Source: Gordonia jacobaea (GTDB taxonomy: Bacteria; Actinomycetota; Actinomycetes; Mycobacteriales; Mycobacteriaceae). From it: a stretch of DNA of 64,000 bases. Location: assembly GCF_001186365.1 (NCBI RefSeq), contig NZ_LDTZ01000013.1, forward strand, positions 1 through 64,000. Reading direction: 5' to 3'. Both the position numbers and the translations under genes were made by a program. Positions 34,620-43,368 of this stretch are shown in pieces. Position 1 is the stretch's first letter; each line of letters starts with the position of its first letter. Under the pieces are notes generated by a model. That model was not told the DNA's origin and ran no database searches. It saw only the letters and a program-made list of their open reading frames with translations.

Positions 34620-36080
34620 GTGGATCATTTCGACATCGTTGTCATCGGTTCTGGACCGGCCGGTCAGAAGGCGGCCATAGCCGCCGCAAAGCTCGGCAAG
34701 CGGGCAGCAATTGTGGAGCGGCGCAACATGGTTGGCGGTGTGTGCATCAACACCGGCACGATTCCATCCAAGACGTTGCGCGAGGCGGTGTTGTATTTGA
34801 CCGGCCTCAACCAACGTGAAATGTACGGCGAATCATATCGGTTGAAATCGGATATAACGGTCACGGATCTTTCGGCCCGCACCATGCACGTCGTCGGGAA
34901 AGAAATCGATGTCATTCAGAGCCAGCTCGCTCGCAATGGTGTGACCATGCTGCTCGGCAGTGCGTACTTCACGAGTCCTCACGAAATAGCGGTCGAGGAC
35001 GCCACCGGCGATCTCAAACACGTGAGCGCCGACAAGTTCGTCATCGCCGTCGGTACGCGGCCCGCGCGCCCTCCCTCGGTGGACTTCGACGGCACCACCG
35101 TCGTCGACTCCGACCAGATCCTGGCACTCGATCGGGTTCCGCGATCGATGGTCGTCGTCGGAGCGGGTGTCATCGGCATCGAGTACGCGTCGATGTTCGC
35201 GGCCCTGGGCACCAAGGTCACCGTGATCGAGCAACGGCCCACCATGCTCGACTTCTGCGACCGTGAGATCGTCGAAGCGCTGCAGTACCAACTGCGCGAG
35301 CGAGGCGTGACCTTCCGGTTCGGTGAGCAGGTACAAACCGTCGAGACACATCCATCCGGAACGCTGACGATCCTGGCGTCGGGCAAGAAGATCCCCGCGG
35401 ACACCGTGCTCTACTCCGCGGGCCGTCAGGGTGTTTCCGACGAATTGAGGGTGGAGGCAGCGGGCCTGACGGCAGACAAGCGCGGCAGGCTCACCGTCGA
35501 CTCCGACTTTCGGACCGCGGTCGACCACATCTACGCGGTTGGCGACATCATCGGGTTCCCCGCGTTGGCAGCGACGTCGATGGAGCAGGGCAGACGCGCG
35601 ACGTATCACGCGTTCGACGAGCCGGTCGGTGCCACGGACGACAACCTGCAGCCGATCGGGATCTACGCCATCCCGGAGATCAGCTTTGTCGGTCAGACCG
35701 AAGACCAGCTGACGGCAGCGAATGTGCCGTTCGAAGTGGGTGTCGCGCGATATCGCGAACTCGCACGAGGGGCCATCATGGGCGACTCCTACGGCCTGCT
35801 CAAGTTGCTCGTGCACGCCGAGGAGCGAACGCTTCTCGGGGTACACGCATTCGGTAGCAACGCCGCCGAACTCGTCCATATCGGCCAGACGGTGATGGGT
35901 CTGGGCGGCAAGATCGACTACCTCGTCGATGCCGTCTTCAATTACCCGACCCTGGCCGAGGGCTACAAGGTTGCCGCGCTCGATGCGTCGAACAAGATGC
36001 GCGCGATTGCGCAGGTGCGGGCCGAGGGTAATCGGATGGACCTCGACGTCGGGACGGTCGACGCGGGAACCCTCGTCTGA
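34620..36080 (+). CDS. sthA: Soluble pyridine nucleotide transhydrogenase
   Basis: A 486-residue flavoprotein from GTG. FAD-binding [20 protein letters not shown], then [14 protein letters not shown], where the second redox Cys is replaced by Thr as in SthA. NAD-binding [23 protein letters not shown]-contacting [15 protein letters not shown] and a dimerisation domain follow. It transfers hydride between NADPH and NAD+ in the cytosol. Ends at a 21-bp terminator. Confidence 0.93.
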   Translation: MDHFDIVVIGSGPAGQKAAIAAAKLGKRAAIVERRNMVGGVCINTGTIPSKTLREAVLYLTGLNQREMYGESYRLKSDITVTDLSARTMHVVGKEIDVIQSQLARNGVTMLLGSAYFTSPHEIAVEDATGDLKHVSADKFVIAVGTRPARPPSVDFDGTTVVDSDQILALDRVPRSMVVVGAGVIGIEYASMFAALGTKVTVIEQRPTMLDFCDREIVEALQYQLRERGVTFRFGEQVQTVETHPSGTLTILASGKKIPADTVLYSAGRQGVSDELRVEAAGLTADKRGRLTVDSDFRTAVDHIYAVGDIIGFPALAATSMEQGRRATYHAFDEPVGATDDNLQPIGIYAIPEISFVGQTEDQLTAANVPFEVGVARYRELARGAIMGDSYGLLKLLVHAEERTLLGVHAFGSNAAELVHIGQTVMGLGGKIDYLVDAVFNYPTLAEGYKVAALDASNKMRAIAQVRAEGNRMDLDVGTVDAGTLV

Positions 36081-36090
36081 GTTCGAAGCA

Positions 36091-36135
36091 ACACGAAAGA
36101 GGCTCCCGGTCGTCGACCGGGAGCCTCTTTCGTGT
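36091..36135. terminator. 21-bp perfect hairpin, bidirectional
   Basis: 36091-36111 pairs perfectly with 36115-36135 around a 3-base loop. CTCTTTCGTGT gives a T-rich end on the plus strand and the mirror sequence serves the convergent L,D-transpeptidase gene. Confidence 0.93.
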
Positions 36136-36158
36136 CTTGAATGATTCAGATAGGCAGA

Positions 36159-36866
36159 TCAGTTGCCGTCGTACTGGCCGCCGACGGTTCCGCGGACCAC
36201 GATCGGGGTGCCCTGCGGGATGGTGTCGTAGACCCACTTGCCGTTCTCGGTGCTGATGTTGATGCAACCGTGGCTGACGTTGCTGTTGCCCTGCTGTGCG
36301 ACCGACCAGGGTGCGGCGTGGATGAAGATGCCGTCGCCCGACATGCGGGTCGCCCAGTTGACGTCGGTGCGGTAGCCCTCGGGTGAGTCGACCGGAACGC
36401 CGTAGGTCGAGGAGTCCATCACGATGTGCTGGTACTTCTCACGGGTGTGGTAGACGCCGTTCGGGGTCGGATGCGCGTTGGATCCCATGGAGATCGGCAT
36501 CTTCTTGACGAACTTGCCGTCCTTCCACCAGTAGATGGTGTGGTCACCATCGGTTGCCAGCGCGATCCAACCGGTCGAGGTCTTCACGTTGGGGATCGCG
36601 GGGACGTTCGGGGTCTCCTGCGTGGTCGTAGGAGGAGGCGTGGTGGTCTTGGGAGCCGGCGCAGGAGTCGACGGCTTGGGCGGAGTCGGCAGTCCCGGAA
36701 TGTTGTCGGGGATCTCGACAGGCGGAAGGCCCGGCACGACGGTGACTGGCGTGGCCTGGGCGAGGCCCGGTGCGGCCAGTGCAACGGCGATGACGCCGAT
36801 GACCGCTGCAAGGAGTCCACGGACGACGCTCTTCCGGCGACGATGGGACGACGTTGTGTTCAACAC
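36159..36866 (-). CDS. Secreted L,D-transpeptidase (YkuD)
   Basis: A 235-residue protein from a GTG at 36866 (an in-frame start at 36908 would add 14). It has an N-terminal RRRK followed by a hydrophobic signal (GLLAAVIGVIAVALAAPGLA) and cleavage near AQA-T. A Pro/Thr linker spans about 45-100. The YkuD domain carries the catalytic SHGCINI with upstream GIFIHAAPW. It makes 3-3 peptidoglycan crosslinks in the cell wall. It lacks the Ig-like domains of LdtMt2-type enzymes, so it is a short, single-domain member. Confidence 0.9.
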   Translation of the reverse strand: MLNTTSSHRRRKSVVRGLLAAVIGVIAVALAAPGLAQATPVTVVPGLPPVEIPDNIPGLPTPPKPSTPAPAPKTTTPPPTTTQETPNVPAIPNVKTSTGWIALATDGDHTIYWWKDGKFVKKMPISMGSNAHPTPNGVYHTREKYQHIVMDSSTYGVPVDSPEGYRTDVNWATRMSGDGIFIHAAPWSVAQQGNSNVSHGCINISTENGKWVYDTIPQGTPIVVRGTVGGQYDGN

Positions 36867-37113
36867 GGGAGTTCGCAAACCTTCGCTCTCGGGACAGTAC
36901 GGGCGCACCCCCCCGAGGCGCCGCGACCATCGTTACACAACCGTTGTCTTTCCTTCAAAGGCAAACGCGTGGGACGCCCCATTGAGGTGTCGGATTGGTG
37001 CTTCGCGAACGTAAAAGGGGAGGTCGGTGGATAGGCTGCCGCACTGTGTGACACCCATCACATTTTTCCGAATCGTCAACTCGCAGGTCTCGAAAAGGCT
37101 GCGGCGCCGCGCA

Positions 37114-37311
37114 TTACGCCGGCTGGCTCTGGGTATCCGGGTGCTCGGTCTTGAGATGCAGCGCGGGTTCTGAGCATCCCTCGTTGCGGCAGACGAGCAT
37201 GGCGTCGACGCGTGGCGTGCCACTCTCGGACGTCGTCACGTCGCGGCGGAAGAACAGCGGTGCGCCGCAGGTAGAGCACTTGCGCGGGGTCTTGGAGTAA
37301 CTGGAGGACAT
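37114..37311 (-). CDS. Small zinc-ribbon protein
   Basis: A 65-residue protein. CSTCGAPLFFRRDVTT followed by LVCRNEGCSEPAL gives two Cys pairs (C-x2-C and C-x4-C) of a zinc ribbon. The tail is His/Asp/Gln-rich. Its partner is unknown. Confidence 0.7.
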   Translation of the reverse strand: MSSSYSKTPRKCSTCGAPLFFRRDVTTSESGTPRVDAMLVCRNEGCSEPALHLKTEHPDTQSQPA

Positions 37312-37422
37312 GCTGCAAGGTTACACCCGAATGTGGCGTGGATCACACTCGTCATCGTGGTGGTGTGTCGCAGGTGCTACTCGAAGAAGGTGACGAAAGT
37401 CGAGGCCGATGCCCAAAAGAAA

Positions 37423-37450
37423 GAGGCCAGAGGGAAAACCCTCTGACCTC
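37423..37450 (-). terminator. Terminator of tRNA-Gly
   Basis: A 12-bp stem (37423-37434 with 37439-37450, one mismatch) and an AAAA loop, followed on the minus strand by TTTCTTTTGGG. It lies 5 bp beyond the tRNA 3' end. Confidence 0.9.
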
Positions 37451-37455
37451 GTCTG

Positions 37456-37526
37456 AGCGGGTGACGGGAATCGAACCCGCGTAGCTAGTTTGGAAGACTA
37501 GGGCTCTACCATTGAGCTACACCCGC
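37456..37526 (-). tRNA. tRNA-Gly (anticodon TCC)
   Basis: A 71-nt cloverleaf on the minus strand: acceptor GCGGGTG with CACCCGC, D-arm GCTCAATGGTAGAGC, anticodon arm CTAGT-CTTCCAA-ACTAG and T-arm GCGGG-TTCGATT-CCCGT, with discriminator T. CCA is not encoded. Confidence 0.95.
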
Positions 37527-37796
37527 GTGCTGTCGCCGAGCGGCAGCGCATGTGACTGTACCCAATGAGTGCGTCGGATTCGAAATCGCCTGGACGTCCA
37601 CGTGTCACGCGGGAGTTGCCGGGGGCCGAGTGGCTCCGTGTTCACAAGTCCGCGGCTCGTCACACGCACGTCGTCGAGGACCGGATTCGGTTACTCAACT
37701 GGGGCCACGTACTATCTTCTGTTGGCCCTGCTCGTCAGGGAATCGATGGGTCCGCGGAGGGGCCATCGGGGCCGCGGTGAGGTGTATCGAGGCCAC

Positions 37797-37870
37797 CGGG
37801 ATGTGGCGCAGCTTGGTAGCGCATCCGCTTTGGGAGCGGAGGGTCGCAGGTTCGAATCCTGTCATCCCGA
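37797..37870 (+). tRNA. tRNA-Pro (anticodon TGG)
   Basis: A 74-nt cloverleaf: acceptor CGGGATG with CATCCCG, D-arm GCGCAGCTTGGTAGCGC, anticodon arm CCGC-TTTGGGA-GCGG and T-arm GCAGG-TTCGAAT-CCTGT, discriminator A. CCA is not encoded. It precedes tig by 42 bp. Confidence 0.95.
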
Positions 37871-37912
37871 CAGATCAGGACGTACGCACGTACACATAAG
37901 GAGCATTGAGGC

Positions 37913-39307
37913 GTGAAGAGCACCGTCGAGCAACTGAGCCCGACCCGAGTGAAGCTCAATGTCGAAGTACCGTTCGAGGAACTCTCGGGCGACTTCGACC
38001 GGGCATACCGCTCGCTGGCACAGCAGATCCGTATCCCGGGCTTCCGTCCGGGAAAGGCGCCGGCCAAGCTGATCGAAGCTCGAGTCGGTCGCGACTCGAT
38101 CCTCGCTCAGGTCGTCAACGACGCGCTGCCGGGCAAGTACTCGGAGGCCGTGGCGGAGACCGAGACCAAGGCCATCGGCCAGCCCGAGATCGATCTGTCC
38201 GAGCTGAAGTACGGCGAGAGCATCAGCTTCACCGCTGAGGTCGACGTTCGCCCGGAGATCGAGCTTCCCGACTACTCGACGCTGTCCGTCGAGGTCGACG
38301 CCGTCGCCGACGACGAGGACGCGGTCAACGAGCAGCTCGAAGGGCTGCGCGGCCGGTTCGGCACGCTCAAGGGAGTCGACCGCGCCGTCGAGAATGGCGA
38401 CCACGTCTCCATCGACCTGTCGGCGACCGTCGACGGCGAGAACGTCGAAGACGCGTCGACCGAGGGGCTCTCACACGAGGTCGGTTCGGGTCAGTTGATC
38501 GACGGACTCGACGAGGCGCTCGTCGGTCTGAAGTCCGGCGAGTCGAAGACCTTCACCACCAAGCTCGTCGCGGGAGATCATGCAGGCGCCGACGCCGAGG
38601 TCACCGTCACGGTGAACTCGGTCAAGGAGCGCGAACTGCCCGAACTCGACGACGAGTTCGCCCAGATGGCGTCCGAGTTCGACACCGTCGACGAGCTGCG
38701 CGAGTCGATCGTCGAGCGCGTTGAGCAGTCGAAGCGGTTCGACCAGGCCAACGCTGTTCGTGACGCCGTGCTCGACAAGCTCCTCGAGACCGTCGAGATC
38801 CCGCTGCCGGAGAACGTCGTGCAGGCCGAGGTCGACGGACAGCTCGAGCAGGTGCTGCACAGCATCGGCCATGATGACGCGATCTTCGAGCAGTTGCTCG
38901 AGGCGCAGGGCACCACGCGTGAGGAGTTCGAGAAGAACGCTCGCGAGTCGGCCGAGAAGTCGGTCCGCACGCAGCTCCTCCTCGACGCCATCGCCGAGCA
39001 GCAGGAGACCGAGGTCAGCCAGGACGAGCTGACCCAGCAGATCCTGTTCCAGGCGCAGCGTTACGGGATGGCTCCGCAGGAGTTCATCCAGCAGCTCACC
39101 CAGGCAAACCAGGTCGGCGCCGTCTACGCCGACGTTCGCCGCGGCAAGGCGCTCGCCGGCATCGTCGACGAGGTCACCGTGACCGACTCCGACGGCAACA
39201 CCGTCGACACCGCAGAGTTCTTCGGCGGCGGCACCGATGCCGACGACGCTGCTGACGAATCGGCCGCTGACGAGTCGGATACGGACAAGAAGGATTCCGA
39301 CGCCTGA
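37913..39307 (+). CDS. tig: Trigger factor (ribosome-associated chaperone and PPIase)
   Basis: A 464-residue protein, GTG start with AAGGAG upstream. The ribosome-binding loop is IPGFRPGKAP (about residues 42-51). The PPIase domain covers roughly 150-240 (VENGDHVSIDLSATVDGE), and the helical arms contain RTQLLLDAIAEQQETEVSQD. The last 40 residues are acidic (DDAADESAADESDTDKKDSD). It shields nascent chains at the exit tunnel. It is next to the clp genes, as in most bacteria. Confidence 0.95.
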   Translation: MKSTVEQLSPTRVKLNVEVPFEELSGDFDRAYRSLAQQIRIPGFRPGKAPAKLIEARVGRDSILAQVVNDALPGKYSEAVAETETKAIGQPEIDLSELKYGESISFTAEVDVRPEIELPDYSTLSVEVDAVADDEDAVNEQLEGLRGRFGTLKGVDRAVENGDHVSIDLSATVDGENVEDASTEGLSHEVGSGQLIDGLDEALVGLKSGESKTFTTKLVAGDHAGADAEVTVTVNSVKERELPELDDEFAQMASEFDTVDELRESIVERVEQSKRFDQANAVRDAVLDKLLETVEIPLPENVVQAEVDGQLEQVLHSIGHDDAIFEQLLEAQGTTREEFEKNARESAEKSVRTQLLLDAIAEQQETEVSQDELTQQILFQAQRYGMAPQEFIQQLTQANQVGAVYADVRRGKALAGIVDEVTVTDSDGNTVDTAEFFGGGTDADDAADESAADESDTDKKDSDA

Positions 39308-39327
39308 CTTTTCCACAGCAGGACGTG

Positions 39328-39363
39328 ACAGCCGGATACTGGGCCATGCCCGTGTCCGGCTGT
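39328..39363 (+). terminator. Stem-loop after tig
   Basis: ACAGCCGGA (39328-39336) pairs with TCCGGCTGT (39355-39363), followed by TCTGCTCTC. Its last base abuts the candidate ClgR dyad. Confidence 0.7.
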
Positions 39364-39378
39364 TCTGCTCTCAGCGAA
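39363..39378. promoter_or_regulatory. Candidate ClgR operator upstream of clpP1
   Basis: TTCTGC-TCTCA-GCGAA is an imperfect dyad (TTCNGC with GCGAA) similar to the actinobacterial ClgR box built on CGC-N5-GCG. ClgR is known to activate clpP1P2 in Corynebacterium, Streptomyces and Mycobacterium. The site is 200 bp before the clpP1 start, a plausible activator position. Match by eye only. Confidence 0.4.
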
Positions 39379-39579
39379 TAGGGGCGTCATGGGCGGTGTC
39401 GGGCACCGTCGATTGACTACTGTCGGTGAGGACGATCCCGAATAAGCGAGATCGACAGGGCATGCCATCGACAGGCCGCGCCCCGTCATCAATGCACTCG
39501 AGATCAACAAGCACACGGGCCCCGGGTCAGCCGGGGCGCGGATCGAGACAGACCACAAACGACAGACAAGGTGGGAACC

Positions 39580-40185
39580 GTGAGCAAGCCGACCATTTAC
39601 ACACCCTCGATGAGTTCAGGGGTCGCCGGGCTGAACCTGAGCGACTCGGTGTTCGAGCGGCTGCTGCGTGAGCGAATCATCTTCCTGGGTACTCAGGTCG
39701 ACGATGACATCGCCAACAGGCTGTGCGCGCAGATTCTGCTGCTCGCCGCCGAGGACCCCACGCGAGACATCCACATGTACATCAACTCGCCCGGTGGCTC
39801 GGTGACCGCGGGCATGGCGATCTTCGACACGATGGAACTCGCCGAGTGCGACATCGCCACCTACGCGATGGGCCTCGCGGCCTCGATGGGTCAGTTCCTG
39901 CTCACCGCCGGCGCCAAGGGAAAGCGCTACGCCCTTCCGCACGCCCGCATCATGATGCACCAGCCGTCGGCAGGTATCGGTGGTACGGCGGCCGACATCG
40001 CGATTCAGGCCGAGCAGTTCGCCACGACCAAGAAGCAGATGAACGAGCTGAACGCCGAGCACACCGGTCAGACGGTGGAGCAGATCGAGGCAGACGCCGA
40101 TCGCGACAAGTGGTTCACCGCAGGGGCGGCCAAGGACTACGGCCTCGTCGACCACGTGATTTCGCGCGCCAGCCAGGCGTCGTAG
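39580..40185 (+). CDS. clpP1: ATP-dependent Clp protease proteolytic subunit ClpP1
   Basis: A 201-residue protein from a GTG at 39580. Catalytic triad: Ser in [14 protein letters not shown], His in [10 protein letters not shown] and Asp near [23 protein letters not shown] is the oxyanion region. Forms a mixed tetradecamer with ClpP2, and with ClpX or ClpC1 degrades unfolded and tagged proteins. The two-gene clpP operon is essential in mycobacteria. The ClpP2 start follows 60 bp later. Confidence 0.96.
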   Translation: MSKPTIYTPSMSSGVAGLNLSDSVFERLLRERIIFLGTQVDDDIANRLCAQILLLAAEDPTRDIHMYINSPGGSVTAGMAIFDTMELAECDIATYAMGLAASMGQFLLTAGAKGKRYALPHARIMMHQPSAGIGGTAADIAIQAEQFATTKKQMNELNAEHTGQTVEQIEADADRDKWFTAGAAKDYGLVDHVISRASQAS

Positions 40186-40245
40186 ATCTCAAGCGATCAA
40201 CCACAGTCGAGTTCACCCGTCACCTCACACTTCACGGAGCAGACC

Positions 40246-40935
40246 ATGACCAACATGTACGACTCGCTGCCGGCCGACGTCGCCGCAGGGATTCCCGCTT
40301 CGGCCCTCGCGCTGAAGAACATCGAAATGCGCTACATCCTCCCGCAGTTCATCGAGCACACCCCCAACGGGCAGCGCCAGTACGACCCGTACGCGAAGCT
40401 GTTCGAAGAGCGCATCGTGTTCGTCGGAACGCCGATCGATCAGACCGTCGCGAACGACGTCATGGCGCAGTTGCTGGTTCTCGAATCGCAGGACCCCGAC
40501 CGCGACATCACCATGTACATCAACTCGCCGGGCGGCAGCGTGCCGGACATGCTCGCGATCTACGACACGATGCAGTACGTCCACTGCGACATCGTGACCG
40601 TCTGCCTCGGAGAGGCTGCGTCGGCTGCGGCGATTCTGCTCGCGGGCGGTAGCCCAGGCAAGCGTGCGGCGTTGCCGAACGCGACGATCCTGATCCACCA
40701 GCCTCGTACGGGTGGAGCATTCCAGGGCCAGGTGTCAGACCTCGAGATCCAGGCCGCCGAGATCGAGCGCATCCGCAACCGTCTCGACGAGATTCTCGCC
40801 GGCCACACCGGTCAGTCCAAGGAGAAGATCCGCAAGGACACCGACCGCGACAACATCCTCACCGCCGACCAGGCGAAGGAATACGGCATCGTGGACGAGG
40901 TGTTCGAGTACCGCAAGAAGTCGATGAAGAAGTAG
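40246..40935 (+). CDS. clpP2: ATP-dependent Clp protease proteolytic subunit ClpP2
   Basis: A 229-residue protein with a longer N-terminal propeptide than ClpP1. Catalytic Ser in [17 protein letters not shown], His in [11 protein letters not shown], and Asp near [27 protein letters not shown] precedes them. Partner of ClpP1 in the heteromeric protease. Confidence 0.96.
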   Translation: MTNMYDSLPADVAAGIPASALALKNIEMRYILPQFIEHTPNGQRQYDPYAKLFEERIVFVGTPIDQTVANDVMAQLLVLESQDPDRDITMYINSPGGSVPDMLAIYDTMQYVHCDIVTVCLGEAASAAAILLAGGSPGKRAALPNATILIHQPRTGGAFQGQVSDLEIQAAEIERIRNRLDEILAGHTGQSKEKIRKDTDRDNILTADQAKEYGIVDEVFEYRKKSMKK

Positions 40936-41270
40936 CGACACACCCCTCGGGGTTCCCCGATAACGGTGCGGCACAGGGTGCATGCTTGAGTGCCGCACCG
41001 TTGGGGGCGACGAGTCGGCGGATTTCGATCGCGACATTTGCTCTTATCGGTCGAAGTTATGTCGACACGCGGGTACCGTCGTGATATCGGGCGATCCTGA
41101 CTAGCGATGGTCCGCATCCGACTGCCCCGAGTACGAGGTCTGCGACGACAGTCAAAGTTCCACCCCGCAACGATCCAGACGACAGCGATCCAGACCACAA
41201 CGATCAGGCCGACACGATTCATACGACGACACGGCAGCACGGCAAGCAAGGGAAGTAGGTACGGCGCGAG
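40936..41270. other. 335-bp clpP2-clpX spacer with terminator and short repeats
   Basis: No gene is visible. AACGGTGCGGCAC (40962-40974) pairs with GTGCCGCACCGTT (40990-41002) and probably terminates clpP2. Closer to clpX lie three 15-bp repeats (41169-41213). The spacer implies clpX has its own promoter. Confidence 0.75.
41169..41213 (+). repeat. Three 15-bp tandem repeats in the clpX leader
   Basis: AACGATCCAGACGAC, AGCGATCCAGACCAC and AACGATCAGGCCGAC follow each other without gap, and a weaker copy begins at 41214. They lie 58 bp before the clpX start. Their role is unknown. Confidence 0.7.
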
Positions 41271-42551
41271 ATGGCACGAATCGGAGACGGTGGCGATCTG
41301 CTGAAGTGCTCGTTCTGTGGGAAGAGCCAGAAGCAGGTCAAGAAGCTCATTGCCGGCCCCGGCGTGTACATCTGCGACGAGTGCATCGACCTGTGCAACG
41401 AGATCATCGAGGAAGAGCTCGCCGAGAACGGCGACGTGAAGCTCGACGAGCTGCCCAAGCCCGCAGAGATCCGCGACTTCCTCGAGAACTACGTCATCGG
41501 CCAGGACACTGCCAAGCGCACGCTCGCGGTGGCTGTGTACAACCACTACAAGCGCATTCAGGCCGGGGAGAAGAAGGACTCGCGGACCGGCGAGGTCGTC
41601 GAACTCGCGAAGTCCAACATCCTGATGCTCGGGCCAACCGGGTGCGGCAAGACCTACCTCGCCCAGACGCTCGCCAAGATGCTCAACGTGCCGTTCGCCA
41701 TCGCCGATGCCACCGCGCTCACCGAGGCCGGTTACGTCGGTGAAGACGTCGAGAACATTCTTCTCAAGCTGATCCAGGCCGCCGACTACGACGTCAAGCG
41801 CGCCGAGACCGGCATCATCTACATCGACGAGGTCGACAAGATCGCCCGTAAGAGCGAGAACCCGTCGATCACCCGTGACGTCTCCGGCGAAGGTGTGCAG
41901 CAGGCGCTTCTCAAGATTCTCGAGGGCACGCAGGCATCGGTGCCGCCGCAGGGTGGACGCAAGCACCCACACCAAGAGTTCATCCAGATCGACACGACCA
42001 ACGTGTTGTTCATCGTCGCGGGTGCGTTCGCCGGACTCGAGAAGATCATTTCCGAGCGAATCGGCAAGCGCGGCATCGGTTTTGGCAACGAGGTTGCGAG
42101 CAGGGCCGAGGTCGACACGAGCGATCATTTCGCCGAGGTCATGCCGGAGGACCTGATCAAGTTCGGTCTGATCCCGGAGTTCATCGGACGTCTGCCGATG
42201 ATCGCGTCGGTGACCAACCTCGACAAGGAATCTCTCGTCTCGATCCTGTCGGAGCCGAAGAACGCGCTGGTGAAGCAGTACACCAAACTTTTCGACATGG
42301 ACGACGTCGAGCTGGAGTTCACGCAGGATGCGTTGGAGGCCGTCGCCGACCAGGCAATCCACCGCGGCACCGGTGCCCGCGGGCTCCGCGCCATCATGGA
42401 AGAAGTCCTGCTTCCGGTCATGTACGACATCCCGAGTCGCGACGACGTCGAGAAGGTTGTCGTGACCGCTGAGACGGTCAACGACAACGTCCTGCCGACG
42501 ATCGTGCCGCGGTCCGACACGTCGGCCGAGCGTCGCGACAAGAGCGCCTGA
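41271..42551 (+). CDS. clpX: Clp protease ATP-binding subunit ClpX
   Basis: A 426-residue protein. N-terminal zinc finger [11 protein letters not shown] ... CDECIDLC (residues 10-45). Walker [12 protein letters not shown] (about 120), Walker [12 protein letters not shown], ClpP-contacting IGF-type loop ([12 protein letters not shown]) and sensor-2 [11 protein letters not shown]. It unfolds substrates, including SsrA-tagged proteins, and feeds them to ClpP1P2. Ends at a terminator with TTTT. Confidence 0.97.
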   Translation: MARIGDGGDLLKCSFCGKSQKQVKKLIAGPGVYICDECIDLCNEIIEEELAENGDVKLDELPKPAEIRDFLENYVIGQDTAKRTLAVAVYNHYKRIQAGEKKDSRTGEVVELAKSNILMLGPTGCGKTYLAQTLAKMLNVPFAIADATALTEAGYVGEDVENILLKLIQAADYDVKRAETGIIYIDEVDKIARKSENPSITRDVSGEGVQQALLKILEGTQASVPPQGGRKHPHQEFIQIDTTNVLFIVAGAFAGLEKIISERIGKRGIGFGNEVASRAEVDTSDHFAEVMPEDLIKFGLIPEFIGRLPMIASVTNLDKESLVSILSEPKNALVKQYTKLFDMDDVELEFTQDALEAVADQAIHRGTGARGLRAIMEEVLLPVMYDIPSRDDVEKVVVTAETVNDNVLPTIVPRSDTSAERRDKSA

Positions 42552-42573
42552 CACCGCACCGAACTCTCTGACA

Positions 42574-42605
42574 CGCGGGCTCCGTCTCACAAGACGGGGC
42601 CCGCG
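42574..42605 (+). terminator. Terminator of clpX
   Basis: A 14-bp stem (42574-42587 with 42592-42605, one G-T pair) with a CACA loop, then TTTTGTC. Confidence 0.9.
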
Positions 42606-42654
42606 TTTTGTCGTCTTGGGGACGGTGACGCCGGGGGTGGTACAGACTGGTCAG

Positions 42655-43290
42655 ATGACACTCACCGAAGACCAGATCGCGGGAATCGTATTGGCGGGTG
42701 GCCGTTCACGCCGCATGGGCAGCGACAAGGCGGCCCTCGACTGGAACGGCGAACCCATGCTCGCAGGTGTCGTGCGGGTGATCTCGCAACGGTGCGAACC
42801 GGTGTTCGTGGTGGCCCCTGAGGACTCGGCGGCCTACCGGCTTCTGCACGGGACCGGCGGTCCGGAAGCGGTGTGGGTGACCGACGAGCAGCCCGGTGCC
42901 GGTCCGTTGGCAGGCCTCGCCGTCGGGCTTGCGGCAGCGCGCGACGCCGGTCGCTCGTACGCGTTCGTGTCCGCGACCGACATGCCGCTCATCGAGCCGG
43001 GCCTCATCGACGAACTGAGTCGGGCGGTGACCGACACCGCGGGCGTTGTCGTCGCGCACGACGCCGAGCGCGACCATCCCATGGCGGCGATCTACCGCAC
43101 CGATGCTGCCGACGTGATCGGCCAGCTCGTCGCGACGGGGGAACGTCGAATGACAGCGGCTCTCGACGCCCTTGCCACCTATCGGGTCACCGTCTCGGAC
43201 CCGCTGTGGCTGACCAACGTGAACTCTCCGGAGGATGTCCACCGCGTGCGGGTTTCGGCCGACGCCGCGCGTGCCGAAGCGATCGGCTGA
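42655..43290 (+). CDS. mobA: Molybdenum cofactor guanylyltransferase
   Basis: A 211-residue protein from an ATG at 42655. Nucleotidyltransferase signature IVLAGGRSRRMGSDKAAL, then FVSATDMPLIEP (metal-binding Asp) and HDAERDHPMAAIY. It attaches GMP to Mo-molybdopterin for DMSO-reductase-type enzymes. The G-rich P-loop and Lys are intact. It is not part of the M. tuberculosis order here. Confidence 0.85.
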   Translation: MTLTEDQIAGIVLAGGRSRRMGSDKAALDWNGEPMLAGVVRVISQRCEPVFVVAPEDSAAYRLLHGTGGPEAVWVTDEQPGAGPLAGLAVGLAAARDAGRSYAFVSATDMPLIEPGLIDELSRAVTDTAGVVVAHDAERDHPMAAIYRTDAADVIGQLVATGERRMTAALDALATYRVTVSDPLWLTNVNSPEDVHRVRVSADAARAEAIG

Positions 43291-43368
43291 GCAGCCGCTC
43301 GAGACGGTAGAAGCGGCCCGTGTGGAGACGGTGTGAATAGCGCTGACGGCGTTCCCTAAGATTGAAGG

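Noticed and set aside
37565..37780. 71-codon frame upstream of tRNA-Pro
   Set aside because: No ribosome-binding site, runs into the tRNA leader, and composition is not protein-like in its second half.
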